Below, one piece after another: positions 35,039 to 47,269 of a stretch of DNA of 64,000 bases (its first letter is position 1; each line of letters opens with the position of its first letter). Location: assembly GCA_963854735.1 (NCBI GenBank), contig OY978101.1, positions 248,001 through 312,000 on the forward strand, in the 5' to 3' direction. The notes beneath the pieces are model-generated. The model was given only the letters and a program-made list of their open reading frames with translations, had not been told where the DNA came from and ran no database searches. The DNA is from Marvania coccoides. Lineage: Eukaryota > Chlorophyta > Trebouxiophyceae > Chlorellales > Chlorellaceae. A program made the position numbers and the translations under genes.

Positions 35039-36010
35039 TCTCGTTCTGCAGGGAGGGGGTGAAAAGCAAAGGGATCAGAACCCTGAGGGGGAGAAAAAAG
35101 TGTGGTGACAGAAAAGCAGCGAATTGCGGCACGAATCAGAATGTGTGAGGATATGTGGGGTGTGGAATATGTCGAAAAATGCTGGATCTTGTGTTGGCAG
35201 GCTTTGGGGTGAGTTGCTGGCACGTCCAATGTCATGAAAGAGACGACATTCCCACCCGCAAAGCAATGCCGCTATATGCAACTGCAACGCACGACCCCTG
35301 AGGAACTCACTGTTCAAACTTTCAGTGTCTTTTCAGCCGTGCGAAACTCAGAAAGAAGATGTCTTAGAAGATGGGCTCGATGCGGGCTTTTCAACGCAGG
35401 AGCAGGTGATCTCCTGGTGAGACGAGGCTTAGACACGAGAATTCAAATTAATAGCACTTAAGTATTTGTGCGAAATGCGCGTGCGAAGAAGAGGTCCAGA
35501 ATGGAAATTTTCTCCATGCTGGCATCAGCTCATCTCTGTGTCAATTCTAGGACGCCTGTCAATTCTAGGACGAGCAGATGAGGCACAGAAGACAGCACCG
35601 GCATTGGCAGGGATGGCACATGCTGCCGGCGGCACGCGCAGACCAGGAGCTGCCTTGCATGAATGAGCCCTGACGCCTCGTCTTCTCCTTCCCGTCCCAA
35701 TGCTATTGCTGTTTAAATCACATTTTCTTACATCCTGCTTCATTAATAAAACATGCAGCAGAAGATTTATTTTCAACTGTACACACACTGTAGTTTTAGT
35801 AGCATAGTTCACAAAATGTTCTTCAGCGAAACGAGAAAGAGAGAAGTGGCGGAAAGATGGTTGGGGGGGGGGGGGGTCAAAGAAGTCACCATTGATCAAA
35901 AGTGAAACAACCCCCCAAATATAACTCTTTCTCCACCAAAGACCCCCCCTCAGAAATGCCATAGCTATTTAATTAATTAATGGTAATAATCTCCGTCCGT
36001 TCTTTCTCAA
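35039..36010. other. Intergenic region with a short 18-bp direct repeat
   Basis: 972 bp without a recognisable gene. The sequence tgtcaattctaggacg occurs twice in tandem at 35539-35554 and 35557-35572 (period 18). A run of about 14 G lies at about 35863-35876. The part near 35040-35240 probably holds 5' UTR and promoter of the desaturase gene. Confidence 0.5.
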
Positions 36011-37489
36011 TCAATGCTGCACCGGCTTGCCCACCGTGGTCTTCCTGGGCACAATCCCGGTGAAAGAAGGGTCCTTGATCTTGAACACCCGCTCCAGCAC
36101 GTCCTCCACAGCCTTATCAGGCGTGGAAGCCCCGCTGGTGACACCAATCCTTAGCTCTCCCTCCGGCAACCAGTTGGCCGTCTCCACCAGCTCCCCGTGC
36201 GCCAGCTTGTGCGCGATCTTGTTGGCCGCCACGTCGATCCGCGCTGCGGAGTCCACCCAGAAGGAGGGGATGCCCTTCATCTCGCCGATCTCCTGCAGGT
36301 GCGAAGTGTTTGACGAATTGAAGCCGCCCACCACCAGCATCATGTCCAGGCGCTCCTCCGCGCTGTCCTGCGCCCCCACAAGGTCGTAAACCGCGTCCTG
36401 CCGCTCCTGGGTGGCATCGCAGATGGTGTCCATCACCATAAAGTGCTGGTTCAGCTCCGCCGGGCCGTACTTGGTCATCATCGTCTTCTCCAGCAGCTTC
36501 CCGATAGCTTCCGTCTCCCCCTTCAGCATGGTGGTCTGGTTGGCCATCCCCACGCGGTCTAGGCACGTCTCAGGGTCGAAATCCCCGCTCATGGCGTTCT
36601 TCGAGAACTTGGCCATGAACTCCGCTCTGTCGCCGCCGTTCAGGATGTAATTGCAAACATACTCAGCCTCGGGCAGGTCCTTCACCACCAGGTAGGTCCC
36701 CGCGAACGATGCGGTGGCGATGGTCTCTTCGTGCGCCCACTTGCCGTGAATGATGGAGGTGTGCCCCTTCCGCGCCTGATTATCCACCGCATTCCACACC
36801 TTAGACACCCAGGGGCAGGTGGTGTCCACGATCTGCACTTGCCGCTCGTTCAACAGCCGCATCTCCTCCACGCTGGCGCCAAACGCCGGCAGAATGACGA
36901 CGTCGCCGGTCTTCACGGTGCCGAAATTTTTCGCGCCGGCGGCGTCTGCATCTATGAACTGCACGTCCATCTCCTTCAGCCGCTGGTTCACCCCCGGGTT
37001 GTGGATGATCTCGTTGGTGATGTGCAGCCGCTGCGTGGGGTAGGCTTTCCGGGCCTCGTACGCCATCTGCACAGCCCTCTCTACCCCCCAGCAGAAGCCG
37101 TACGCCTCCGCCAGCTTCACGGTGACCGCGCCCTGCTTCCACACATTGCCCTGCTCCCGCATCTGCGCCACCAGCCCCGTGGTGGAGTACCCCACGCCGT
37201 GGTCCTCCATGAGAGCCAGCGAGGAGGCGTCGTTGCTCACGTTTCGGGTGTATCGCCCCGTCTGATTGAGGGAGCGGCGGAAGGCGCGAGGGTCGAAGTC
37301 GCGGACGTCTTTGCTGGCGCCGGCGGCGGCCTGCTTGAGCACCTGCTTGGCGGCGTCCACCTCGGAAGCGGCAGCGCGGGGAGCGCCAGCAGCGGCAAAA
37401 GTGGTGGGGCGAGGGCGGGAGGCGGGCTGCCGCGCCAGGCAGGTGCCCGCCAAGAAGGTCTTTTGCGTGGGGAAAGAGGCGCAGTGCAT
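36011..37489 (-). CDS. HDR: 4-hydroxy-3-methylbut-2-enyl diphosphate reductase (plastid IspH/HDR)
   Basis: Intronless, 492 residues from the first true ATG at 37489. A transit peptide rich in Ala, Arg and Pro covers roughly the first 45 residues. The three Fe-S cysteines are visible in YGFCWGVE, VDTTCPWVSKV and DTICDATQERQDAV. Substrate-binding motifs are also present: IIHNPGVN, GKWAHEE, MANQTTM, NSSNTSHL and GVTSGASTP. It carries out the last MEP-pathway step, giving IPP and DMAPP in the plastid, with electrons from ferredoxin. The N-terminal conserved region (LNQTGRYTR, EDHGVGYSTTGLVAQMRE) is the plant/cyanobacterial type. It is divergent from the HSP60 gene with 277 bp between start codons. 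Confidence 0.96.
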   Translation of the reverse strand: MHCASFPTQKTFLAGTCLARQPASRPRPTTFAAAGAPRAAASEVDAAKQVLKQAAAGASKDVRDFDPRAFRRSLNQTGRYTRNVSNDASSLALMEDHGVGYSTTGLVAQMREQGNVWKQGAVTVKLAEAYGFCWGVERAVQMAYEARKAYPTQRLHITNEIIHNPGVNQRLKEMDVQFIDADAAGAKNFGTVKTGDVVILPAFGASVEEMRLLNERQVQIVDTTCPWVSKVWNAVDNQARKGHTSIIHGKWAHEETIATASFAGTYLVVKDLPEAEYVCNYILNGGDRAEFMAKFSKNAMSGDFDPETCLDRVGMANQTTMLKGETEAIGKLLEKTMMTKYGPAELNQHFMVMDTICDATQERQDAVYDLVGAQDSAEERLDMMLVVGGFNSSNTSHLQEIGEMKGIPSFWVDSAARIDVAANKIAHKLAHGELVETANWLPEGELRIGVTSGASTPDKAVEDVLERVFKIKDPSFTGIVPRKTTVGKPVQH

Positions 37490-37766
37490 CGCAGTGGGTT
37501 GTCGCGTGCGAGCGGGGCGAAAGTTCACGCACGAAAATACAATTTAAGTGCTATCAAAAAATGTGAGAGGTGAGGATGCCTCCGGAGATGCCGCACTGAA
37601 TTCTGAAAGGATGCTGTGTGCGAGTTAGGAGCACTGTTTTATTTGAAGATTAGGATTTCAGCGTGCTGTGCTGAGTTGCTGCCGGCTCTTTGGTCTTCTC
37701 GAAGCCATTTTTTCGCCATGCCACTCCCCCCTGAGTTGCTGTTCACATTTTGAATCGATTGCTAAT
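37490..37766. promoter_or_regulatory. Short divergent promoter region between HDR and HSP60
   Basis: 277 bp between start codons of two divergently transcribed genes. It must carry both core promoters and 5' UTRs. No particular motif is recognised. Confidence 0.45.
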
Positions 37767-39962
<2,196 letters not shown>

Positions 39963-40399
39963 AATGAATAAAGCTACACACCACAAGAACAACTTTATTA
40001 ATTTTTTTCCCGAAGCCCCGCATGGGGGAAGAAGGAGAACACAACTAAGTAACGTTCAGCATAACAAACACGGGCGGCGGCAGCAGTGGCTTTAAATAGG
40101 CGTGTGCTGCTGTGCAACGCGCGAGGCCCACGCGCTTGCTTGTCCCAGATTCCTTGAGCAACGGTTTCTCCTTTTTTTTGTTCTGTTGTTTGCCGGCTGA
40201 ATTTCTTCTGATTTCATTGGTTACCATACATGTGCACACCTTGTGCTTATATATGTTGGGAGAAAAACATATGTAAGATTTTCTCTTTGGTGCGCTTAGT
40301 GGCGTGTGTGTGTGTGGGGGGGGGGGGGGGTGCATAAAAATTACAAAACATTTACAGCACTGATCTCAGTAATGTTGCGTTATTAGTAATTATTATTAT
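39963..40399. other. Convergent spacer with a GT/G simple repeat
   Basis: 437 bp between the stops of HSP60 (plus) and the JmjC gene (minus). A gtgtgtgtgt tract followed by about 14 G lies at about 40302-40330. No gene is recognised. Confidence 0.55.
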
Positions 40400-43300
40400 T
40401 TAGTACGGTACCAGGGGCCATGCCCAGCCCTCCAGCACGCTTGCGGCTCCTATAATTGCGTTCCCAGCGGACAGCAGCGCCCTCATTTCCTTATCAACGG
40501 CATCATCGCCCCTCACCAACCCAGCACCAGCAGTAGCATCAACCTCCACCGGCTGGATCTGCTCCAGCTGTTCCTTTTCCTCGTTAGTAGGAGCCGCTGG
40601 GAGAGGCGCTTCGGCTGCAGCAGCTGGCGCAGGAAGGACCGGCCGTTGCTGTTGTTGCTCCAGCATGTTGAAGTTGGCCACCAGCTGGGGAGCCACAGAG
40701 GGCACAGCAGCAGGCACAGCAGCAGCACTGGCGACGCCGCAACTAACAGCCTCCTGGTGCACAGCAGGAGCAGCAGGGATGCATTCCCCACGCTCATTGG
40801 TGGGGTACAACGGGCCCACGGGAACCACCCGCACGCGCTCCGCCTCGTACCTGGCCCTTCTGGCGTGCGCCGCTGCCACCGCCTCCGCTGCGCCTTTCAC
40901 CCTCCCCACCGCAGCATCCACCAGCGCCTGCAGCTCCTCGGGGCTGTGACGGCACAACACCGCCAGCGACTCCACTGGACAGCCGTGTTTCTGCACCAAA
41001 ACCGCAGCGTGCTCAGGGCAGACTGCGATTCCTGGGGCGGCCGAAGAAACCACTGCCGCCAGCCATAAATCGCCGCTGCACTCCGCGCAGTCGCACTCCG
41101 CGGTGTTGGTGTGCACTCCCGCGGCGTCGGTGGCGCCAGGACCAGCGTGGGGGTCGATTGGGCGGCGGGGGAGCGCGGAAACGCCCAAAGCTGCCAGCCC
41201 AGCAGCCCACCGCTGCCGCTCCTCAGCTGCACGCAGCGACAGCTCCCCCGTGCCAAGTTTGATGCCCTCGAGGGGCGCATCAGCCCACGGAATGTCCCCC
41301 AGCGGCCCAAACCCACTCGCTTCTGCGGTTTTCTCTTCATCCATACCAGCAGTGGAGGCATTATTTTTGCCATTTTCAGCTGCAGGCTGGAAGTCCGCTG
41401 CGCCGGCGGCGGCGGCGCGCTGCTGTCTCCCGTCAGGCACGTGCTGCGCGGCGGTGGCCAGCGCCACCAGCAGCGAGTCATGGCTCATCGTCACCGGCTT
41501 CCTCGAGTTCCGATACTTTTCAGCCACGTCGGTGCCAAACGGCAGCCAGTTGGGGGCCGCAAAGTTGACGGCTTCCGCCACGTTGAACCCAGTGTTGAAC
41601 CCCGCGTGGTAGGCATTCGGCATGGTCACCACAAAGGAGCCAGCTTCATGCACGACTTGGTGCACTGGGATGCCGCGTTTGCGTAGCTCGGTGGGGCTGA
41701 GGGTGGTGACCAGGTTGTACAGCAGGCCGGGGGTGGCGGCGAAGAGGTGGGGCAGCGCGTCGCGCATGGCCTCCTCGAAAGCGGTGGTCGCGGAGGAGGG
41801 CACGCCGTACCAAACCTGCATCGAAAAAGACGAGAAGAAACAACAGTTGGTTTTTAGTTGCTCTTATGCTTCAAATTTGAGGGGGAAGGGGAAGATAAAT
41901 GGGTGTGATCGAATTCTTGATTTGCCTTTTACAAAATGGATAGCTAACCAGGAACTAGGATTCGAAAAATATATAGAGAGAGAGAGAGAGAAGAAAGAAT
42001 CTCCCCGCTCACCTTTGGCGCCCCCATGTGCATGTAGTTGATCGAGTACAGCGCGTGGTCCTCCACGTGCCAGCAAAACGCCGACATGCAGCTCCCCACG
42101 TACAGCCACGGCACCATCACCCCGGTAATCAACCCATCACCCAACAGGTACCGCAGCACGCTGTCCTTGCACCTCGGCATGTTATTAATGTTCCAAGGGT
42201 GCCCCGCAAAGGCGATTTCAGCGCGAGTGGAGGGCGGGGGCAGCACCACCCGCTCTCCGCCCCCTTTTTCGGCCGTCAAGTGATCCTCCAGCAGCCGCCG
42301 CCGCCACTCTGGCAGCGGAAACCCCGAGCCATGGTGCCCGCTGTCCAGATCTTGCCCGTACATTGTCTCCAGCTGCGATTCGGGGGATTCTACCACGCGC
42401 CAAAACTCCGCCTCGATTTCTTCCACGCTGGGCTCCACGGGGGCGGCATATTGCACTGGCAGGGTTTTTGCAGGGCGGAGCTTGCAGGCAGAGGGGGTGC
42501 CTGCGCCCGCGGCGGGGGGCGCGCTGAAGTGCACGGACTTTGCCCAGTCGGAGTAGGCGGAGAAGGAGCGCAGGGTGTGGGAGTTGTCGAGGATTGTGAA
42601 GCCAAAGTCCATGGGAGCTGTGTTCTCCGACGATAAAGAAAGATCGGAAGCGGCGGTTTGGAGCTGCGGGGCGTTGACATCCGTGGGTTCGCTCTCAACC
42701 ACGGGCTGAGGGGGAGGGGCTGCAGGCGTGGGGCCCACCAGCGCCACTGGTTGTGGCGGCGGTGATGCCTGAGGCGGCTCTGGCGCTTTCTGTGCGCTGT
42801 CAGCAGCTCGCAGCGCGGGCGCGGGCGCGCTCTGCTGCTGCCCCTGCTGTGCCTGCTGCGGTTTCTTTTGCATCCTCATTGAAGGCGGCGGAGCCCAAGC
42901 AGAAGAAACCTGCTGCTCCTGCAGCTCCACTTCTGCTCCCATCCCCGCGCCTGCCAGCATGGGCTCTCCGCACCGCGTCTGCTGCCCCTCCTGCCCGCTG
43001 TTAACCACGGGGACGCAAAGAGCGGAGCGGTAGCACAGGTGAGACGTCAACTGCTTGCGCACAGGGAATTTAAACGACTCCATGCTCACGCCGTTGGTGC
43101 CCTTGTCCAGCGCAAACGGCGGGTCCCAGCCTGGCGGCGGCACGATGTGCGCCAGCCCGTATTTCGCAGCTTCTGGCATGATCTTTGAGATGTAGGCGAT
43201 CGGGTCTTGAAACTCTTCCGCTGTGGGACGGAAGGTGGGGGCCATGTCCACGTCTTGCGGGCGAGCTTGCGCGGGGTCCCACCGCGAGCGGGGGCGGGTG

Positions 43301-44200
43301 AACAGCGGCGGGCGCAGGCGGCACGTTCCGCAACCGCCTCTCCCGTATCGACATTTGCTGCACCCAAACATCACGTCTTCGTCTGTTTCCTCAGCTGCAG
43401 TGAGTGCAGCGGGAGGCGCGAAGTCCGATGCAGGCGCCGCTGCCTCTTTTTGGCGCTTGTGTGCCGCCAATTCCGGCCTTCTGGTGCCGTTGCCCCGCTT
43501 GCGTGAGGAGGAAGGGGGGGCAGGCAGGCGGTCTTCCACATCGTCCAGCATGGCGTCCAGTATTGTGCTGTCCACCATCCCCTCGATGGGGCTCCGGGGC
43601 TTCTGACGGTGGCGCAGCCCGCCTTTGCGGGAGGGCGGTGGCGTTGTTGAAAAAATGTCTGCCCCCTTGGCGGTGGGAGGGTTGCTCTTCTGGGCGTTGC
43701 CGTTGCCGCCCTTGGGCCGACCGCGAAGCACCTTGCGGGGCGTCTCCAGCGCCGTGATTGCGGGCGCGGGCTGCGTAGAGTGTGGCGGGATTGACCTTTC
43801 GATGGGCGGCAGGCAAATGTCCACTGAAGGCTCCTCATTACCCGGCTGCTGTGGAGGATTAGCATGGCTCTCCGCCAGGGTGTTTTCCAGCAGCTGCTGC
43901 GGCTGGGCAGCGGCCTGGGGGTCTTTTTTAGGCAGTGTGAAGGCGAGAGGGCCGGGTGGAGGCGGGGCTGAAAAATGCAAAAAATGAGATGAGTAGGGGT
44001 GAGAGAATGAGGGGTTGAGGGGGTGAACAGATAAAAACGATATATATAGTTGATATCGCACCTAGCGCCGTGTCTTCGGGCTTTTCCTCGGCGACGTGAG
44101 CTGCAAAGATCTCCTCCTGTCCGCTTTGCAAAATGCCGTCCACCTCCAGGGCCTCGCGGCCCTTTAATTCCGGAGCTGATATCATTGCAAGGTCAGTCAT
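40400..44200 (-). CDS. JmjN/JmjC histone demethylase with C5HC2 zinc finger (KDM5/JMJ14-like)
   Basis: Three exons: 44200-44062, 43967-42013, 41815-40400; 1169 residues. Order: acidic N-terminus and low-complexity linker; a compact zinc-binding motif CSKCRYGRGGCGTCR (43316-43363); a JmjN domain (PTAEEFQDPIAYISKIMPEA); more low complexity; and a JmjC domain. The JmjC iron ligands are in CWHVEDHALYSINY (HxE) and MPNAYHAGFNTGFN (His). A C5HC2-type finger follows (CDCAECSGDLW, CPEHAAVLVQ, VLCRHSPEEL). This layout fits the plant JMJ14/KDM5 group, which removes H3K4 methyl groups. No PHD or ARID domain is visible. A further upstream exon cannot be excluded: the sequence before the chosen ATG begins at a splice-acceptor-like ttttttgcag. 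Confidence 0.85.
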
Positions 44201-44784
44201 GCGGCAGGCGTGCCGGGTGTCGCCCGGAATGAGAGCAATCGCGAGCTCGACGAAATTATAATAAGCTGCAAAAAGGAGTGACAGATGAGGTTTCTGTGCG
44301 ATCAAAATATACAAAAAAATGTGGTGATCGATATTAAAAATGAATCCAGCGGCAGCGTTCGCTCCACTGGCGGATTCGTCAAATTTACGGGGAGAAGTAA
44401 ATTGAAAAAGTGAAAGCTACAGCGCTCAAAAATCGTGCCATAAGCAATGTGGTCGGCGCTCACATGTATATTCAAAGACTCTTTTTGTGTAAAACCGGTG
44501 GTCTCGGGTTGAGTCTAAGATTGGGTTTGGAAAGCCACCATGGGGCTTTTCCGCTGCGTGATTTTGACTGTAAATGCACACACAACTTGAAAGTTGCAAT
44601 CCATATTCAGCTGATCTCTATGACCACGAAGCCTTTTTTCCTTTTTCTTGTTACTTCTTTCTTCCTTTGCGCCTTTTTTCCCGCAGCCACAGTGAAAACG
44701 AGGCGAAATGACATGCGTGGGCCTCTTTAAACGTGCTGCAATTCGAGGAGGCAGCGCTAAGTGGTTGGAAGGGCACACGGCACC
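44201..44784. promoter_or_regulatory. Divergent spacer upstream of JmjC and RPS6 genes
   Basis: 584 bp. A strongly pyrimidine-rich stretch at 44630-44680 (ccttttttcctttttcttgt and on) ends in ttttttcccgcag, which could be a 5' UTR intron acceptor or, for a ribosomal protein gene, part of a TOP-like leader. No other element recognised. Confidence 0.45.
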
Positions 44785-45872
44785 ATGAAGGTGCGTGGGC
44801 TTTCGCTGCAATCAATTTTTTATTTTATTTTGTATTTTGGAGGCTCTGGCAGCAGGCAGATCGTATTTGTTTGTGGGCATTCATTTTGCCCCAAATAGCG
44901 TGCATTGGAGCCCGACCACTGATGCTTTTTTTTCCCCTTCCGCAGTTCAATATTGCTTACCCGGCCACCGGCTGCCAGCGGAAATTAGAAGTGGATGACG
45001 ATGCGAAACTTCGTCCGTTCTTCGACAAGCGCCTCTCGCAGGAGGTCAATGGCGAGGCGCTCGGCGAGGTGAGCATCCTGATGATTAAATTTGGAGAAAA
45101 ATATACTTGAGAGAGCGATCGCGCGGCGGCTGGATTGCGGATGGAAGCTGCAGGTTGCGATGGAACTGGCGAAGCGCAAAAACACGGGGGGTGGCGGGCC
45201 AGGCTGGCAGAAAATGAACATTTTTTTCACCCAAAATGCTGCCCAATTTGTTTGCAGGAGTTCAAGGGCTACATCTTTAAGATCAAGGGTGGCCAGGACA
45301 AGCAGGGCTTCCCCATGAAGCAGGGTGTGCTCACCAGCGGCCGCGTGCAGGTGCTGATGTCCCGCGGCGACTCGTGCTTCCGCGGCTACGGCCGCCGCAA
45401 CGGCGAGCGTCGCCGCAAGTCCGTGCGCGGCTGCATCGTCTCCCCCGACCTCTCGGTGCTCAACCTGGTCATCGTGAAGAAGGGCGAGGCAGAGCTGCCC
45501 GGCCTCACCGACGAGGAGAAGCCCCGCCAGCGCGGCCCCAAGCGTGCGTCCAAGATCCGCAAGATGTTCAACCTGACCAAGGACGACGATGTGCGCCACT
45601 ACGTGAAGATCTACGGCAAGAAGGTGGAGAAGAACGGCAAGACCTCGGTCAAGTGCCCCAAGATCCAGCGCCTGGTGACACCGCAGACGCTGCAGCGCAA
45701 GCGCGCCCGCTCCGCGCTCAAAAAGCAGAGGATCGCCACCAAGAAGACGGAGCAGGCCGAATACCACAAGCTGCTGGTGACCCGCCTGAAGGAGGAGCGC
45801 GAGCGCCGCTCCGAGTCGCTGGCTAAGAAGAGGGCCATCCGCCAGGCGTCCGTGGCATCCAAGGAGGCTTAA
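44785..45872 (+). CDS. RPS6: 40S ribosomal protein eS6 (RPS6)
   Basis: Three exons: 44785-44790, 44946-45068, 45258-45872; 247 residues, the usual length. The first coding exon holds only Met-Lys before the intron. Signature: [20 protein letters not shown], then [36 protein letters not shown], and a lysine/arginine-rich C-terminal helix ending in [20 protein letters not shown]. The terminal serines fit the S6-kinase phosphorylation tail. It is a small-subunit component involved in translation control through TOR/S6K. Strong GC codon bias (for example cgc, aag, gtg) suggests high expression. Confidence 0.97.
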
Positions 45873-46182
45873 ATACTGGGGAAAAAGTTCCTCTGATAAA
45901 AATGCTTTAAAAAATCGAAAAAAAATGTAGAAGCAGCATCTAAACTGTGTTTGATTTAGTGGGATCGTCTGTTCTCGGGCGCTTGTAAAACAGCCAAAAA
46001 TACATAAAGGAAAGACGCCTCTGCTTTTTGAGAGATGATTGAGAGGGTTGGTTAGCAGTTACATGGCAATGATAGTTACAGTCTTGAGCACACATTTCGG
46101 CTATAAACGAAAAGGGAAGTAATACAAAATTGACGGTGTCCAGAATGCTTTTGAACGGTTGAAGTCTGGCTAGAATTTCATG
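45873..46182. other. Convergent spacer, no gene seen
   Basis: 310 bp of AT-rich DNA between the stops of RPS6 (plus) and the TPR gene (minus). Nothing recognised. Confidence 0.5.
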
Positions 46183-47043
46183 TCAAGCTGCCCACCCTCT
46201 TCGCACGCAGTGCACTCGCGCCAAGGCTGCCATGTAGTCCCCGCTCAGTTGCGCGTACTGCGTCTCTGTGGCAGACAGCATTGCGTTCTTAGCTTTTGCT
46301 TCGTCGCCATGAGCTTCAGCGTAAAGAGCCACGTACAGGTTGGCGTAAAACGCTGCATGGCCAGAGGTGTCGCCCCCTGCCGCAGCCAGAATAGCGTCTG
46401 GGCTGCTGCCAGTGCGGAAAGCTTCAAGCGCTGCCCTGAAAAACAAAAAGATTAGGAGTGTTTAAAGAAAGCATATTTAGCAATACAAGCACTGCCCTAA
46501 TCCAAATGCAAATAATCCACACCTCATGACTGGCCTGGAGTCTCGCCCTGTCACTAAGAACTGCTCTCTGGCGTCCTGGGGGCTCTTCAGCCTAGCCTCG
46601 CACACAAACGCCCAAATGGCCTCCTCTGCATCGTTGGGGTTCGCCGCAACATCGTCGCGAAACTGGCGCGCCGCATCCTCCAGCCGGTCAACGTAATACA
46701 GTGACAGGCCGCGCTGCCAGAGGAGAGGAGATACCCGAGGATCTGCCGCCAGCGCAGCATCAAAATCTTGGAGAGAGCCCTCGACGTCCGCAGCTTCGAA
46801 CTTTCGCATGCCTTGGGAGATCATTGCGCGGGGATTGGGGTTGCTTGCGGTCATGACCACAGCAGCTGCAGCAGCAGCTGCTACGCCCACAGATGCTGCC
46901 ACGACGCCTGCAGTGATGCCAGCAGCGCTGAGGAGCAGGCGACGGCTTGGTGGGTGTTGGATGCTTGTGCAAAGAATCGCAGAGCGAGGTCGAGCGGCTG
47001 TAAATGGGACGCCAGCTGTCTTGAAGGCAACATTCATTTTCAT
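46183..47043 (-). CDS. TPR-like protein probably targeted to the thylakoid lumen
   Basis: Two exons: 47043-46523 and 46435-46183; 257 residues. The N-terminus is bipartite: a basic, hydroxylated transit segment, then SRRLLLSAAGITAGVVAASV leading to an alanine run, which looks like a twin-arginine signal. The mature part has TPR-like helices (AMISQGMRKFEAADVEGSLQ, WQRGLSLYYVDRLEDAARQF, AEEAIWAFVCEARL). Plant and algal genomes carry similar small TPR proteins of unknown function. Lumenal placement is inferred from the RR motif and hydrophobic stretch. Divergent from the F1-alpha-like gene with 226 bp between starts. Confidence 0.8.
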
Positions 47044-47269
47044 TTTTTTTACGAACAAAAATGAAGGCGTGGCACCGTCAGATCGATGCCTTGACTGATT
47101 TTGTATATAGAAAACAAAAAAGAATAATGAATAATGATGAAAAATGACACTATTGATACGATCCAGAAATTCGTGTTCAAAAAGACTAAAGTTGTTTGTG
47201 TCCACAGACAACAAAAAGCACTAAATTTATTTTGTTGAAGAAGCTAAGGAGTCATAAAAAGCCATCAGT

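Noticed and set aside
36731..37573. 280-codon open frame antisense to HDR
   Set aside because: Same reason; no start context or recognisable domain.
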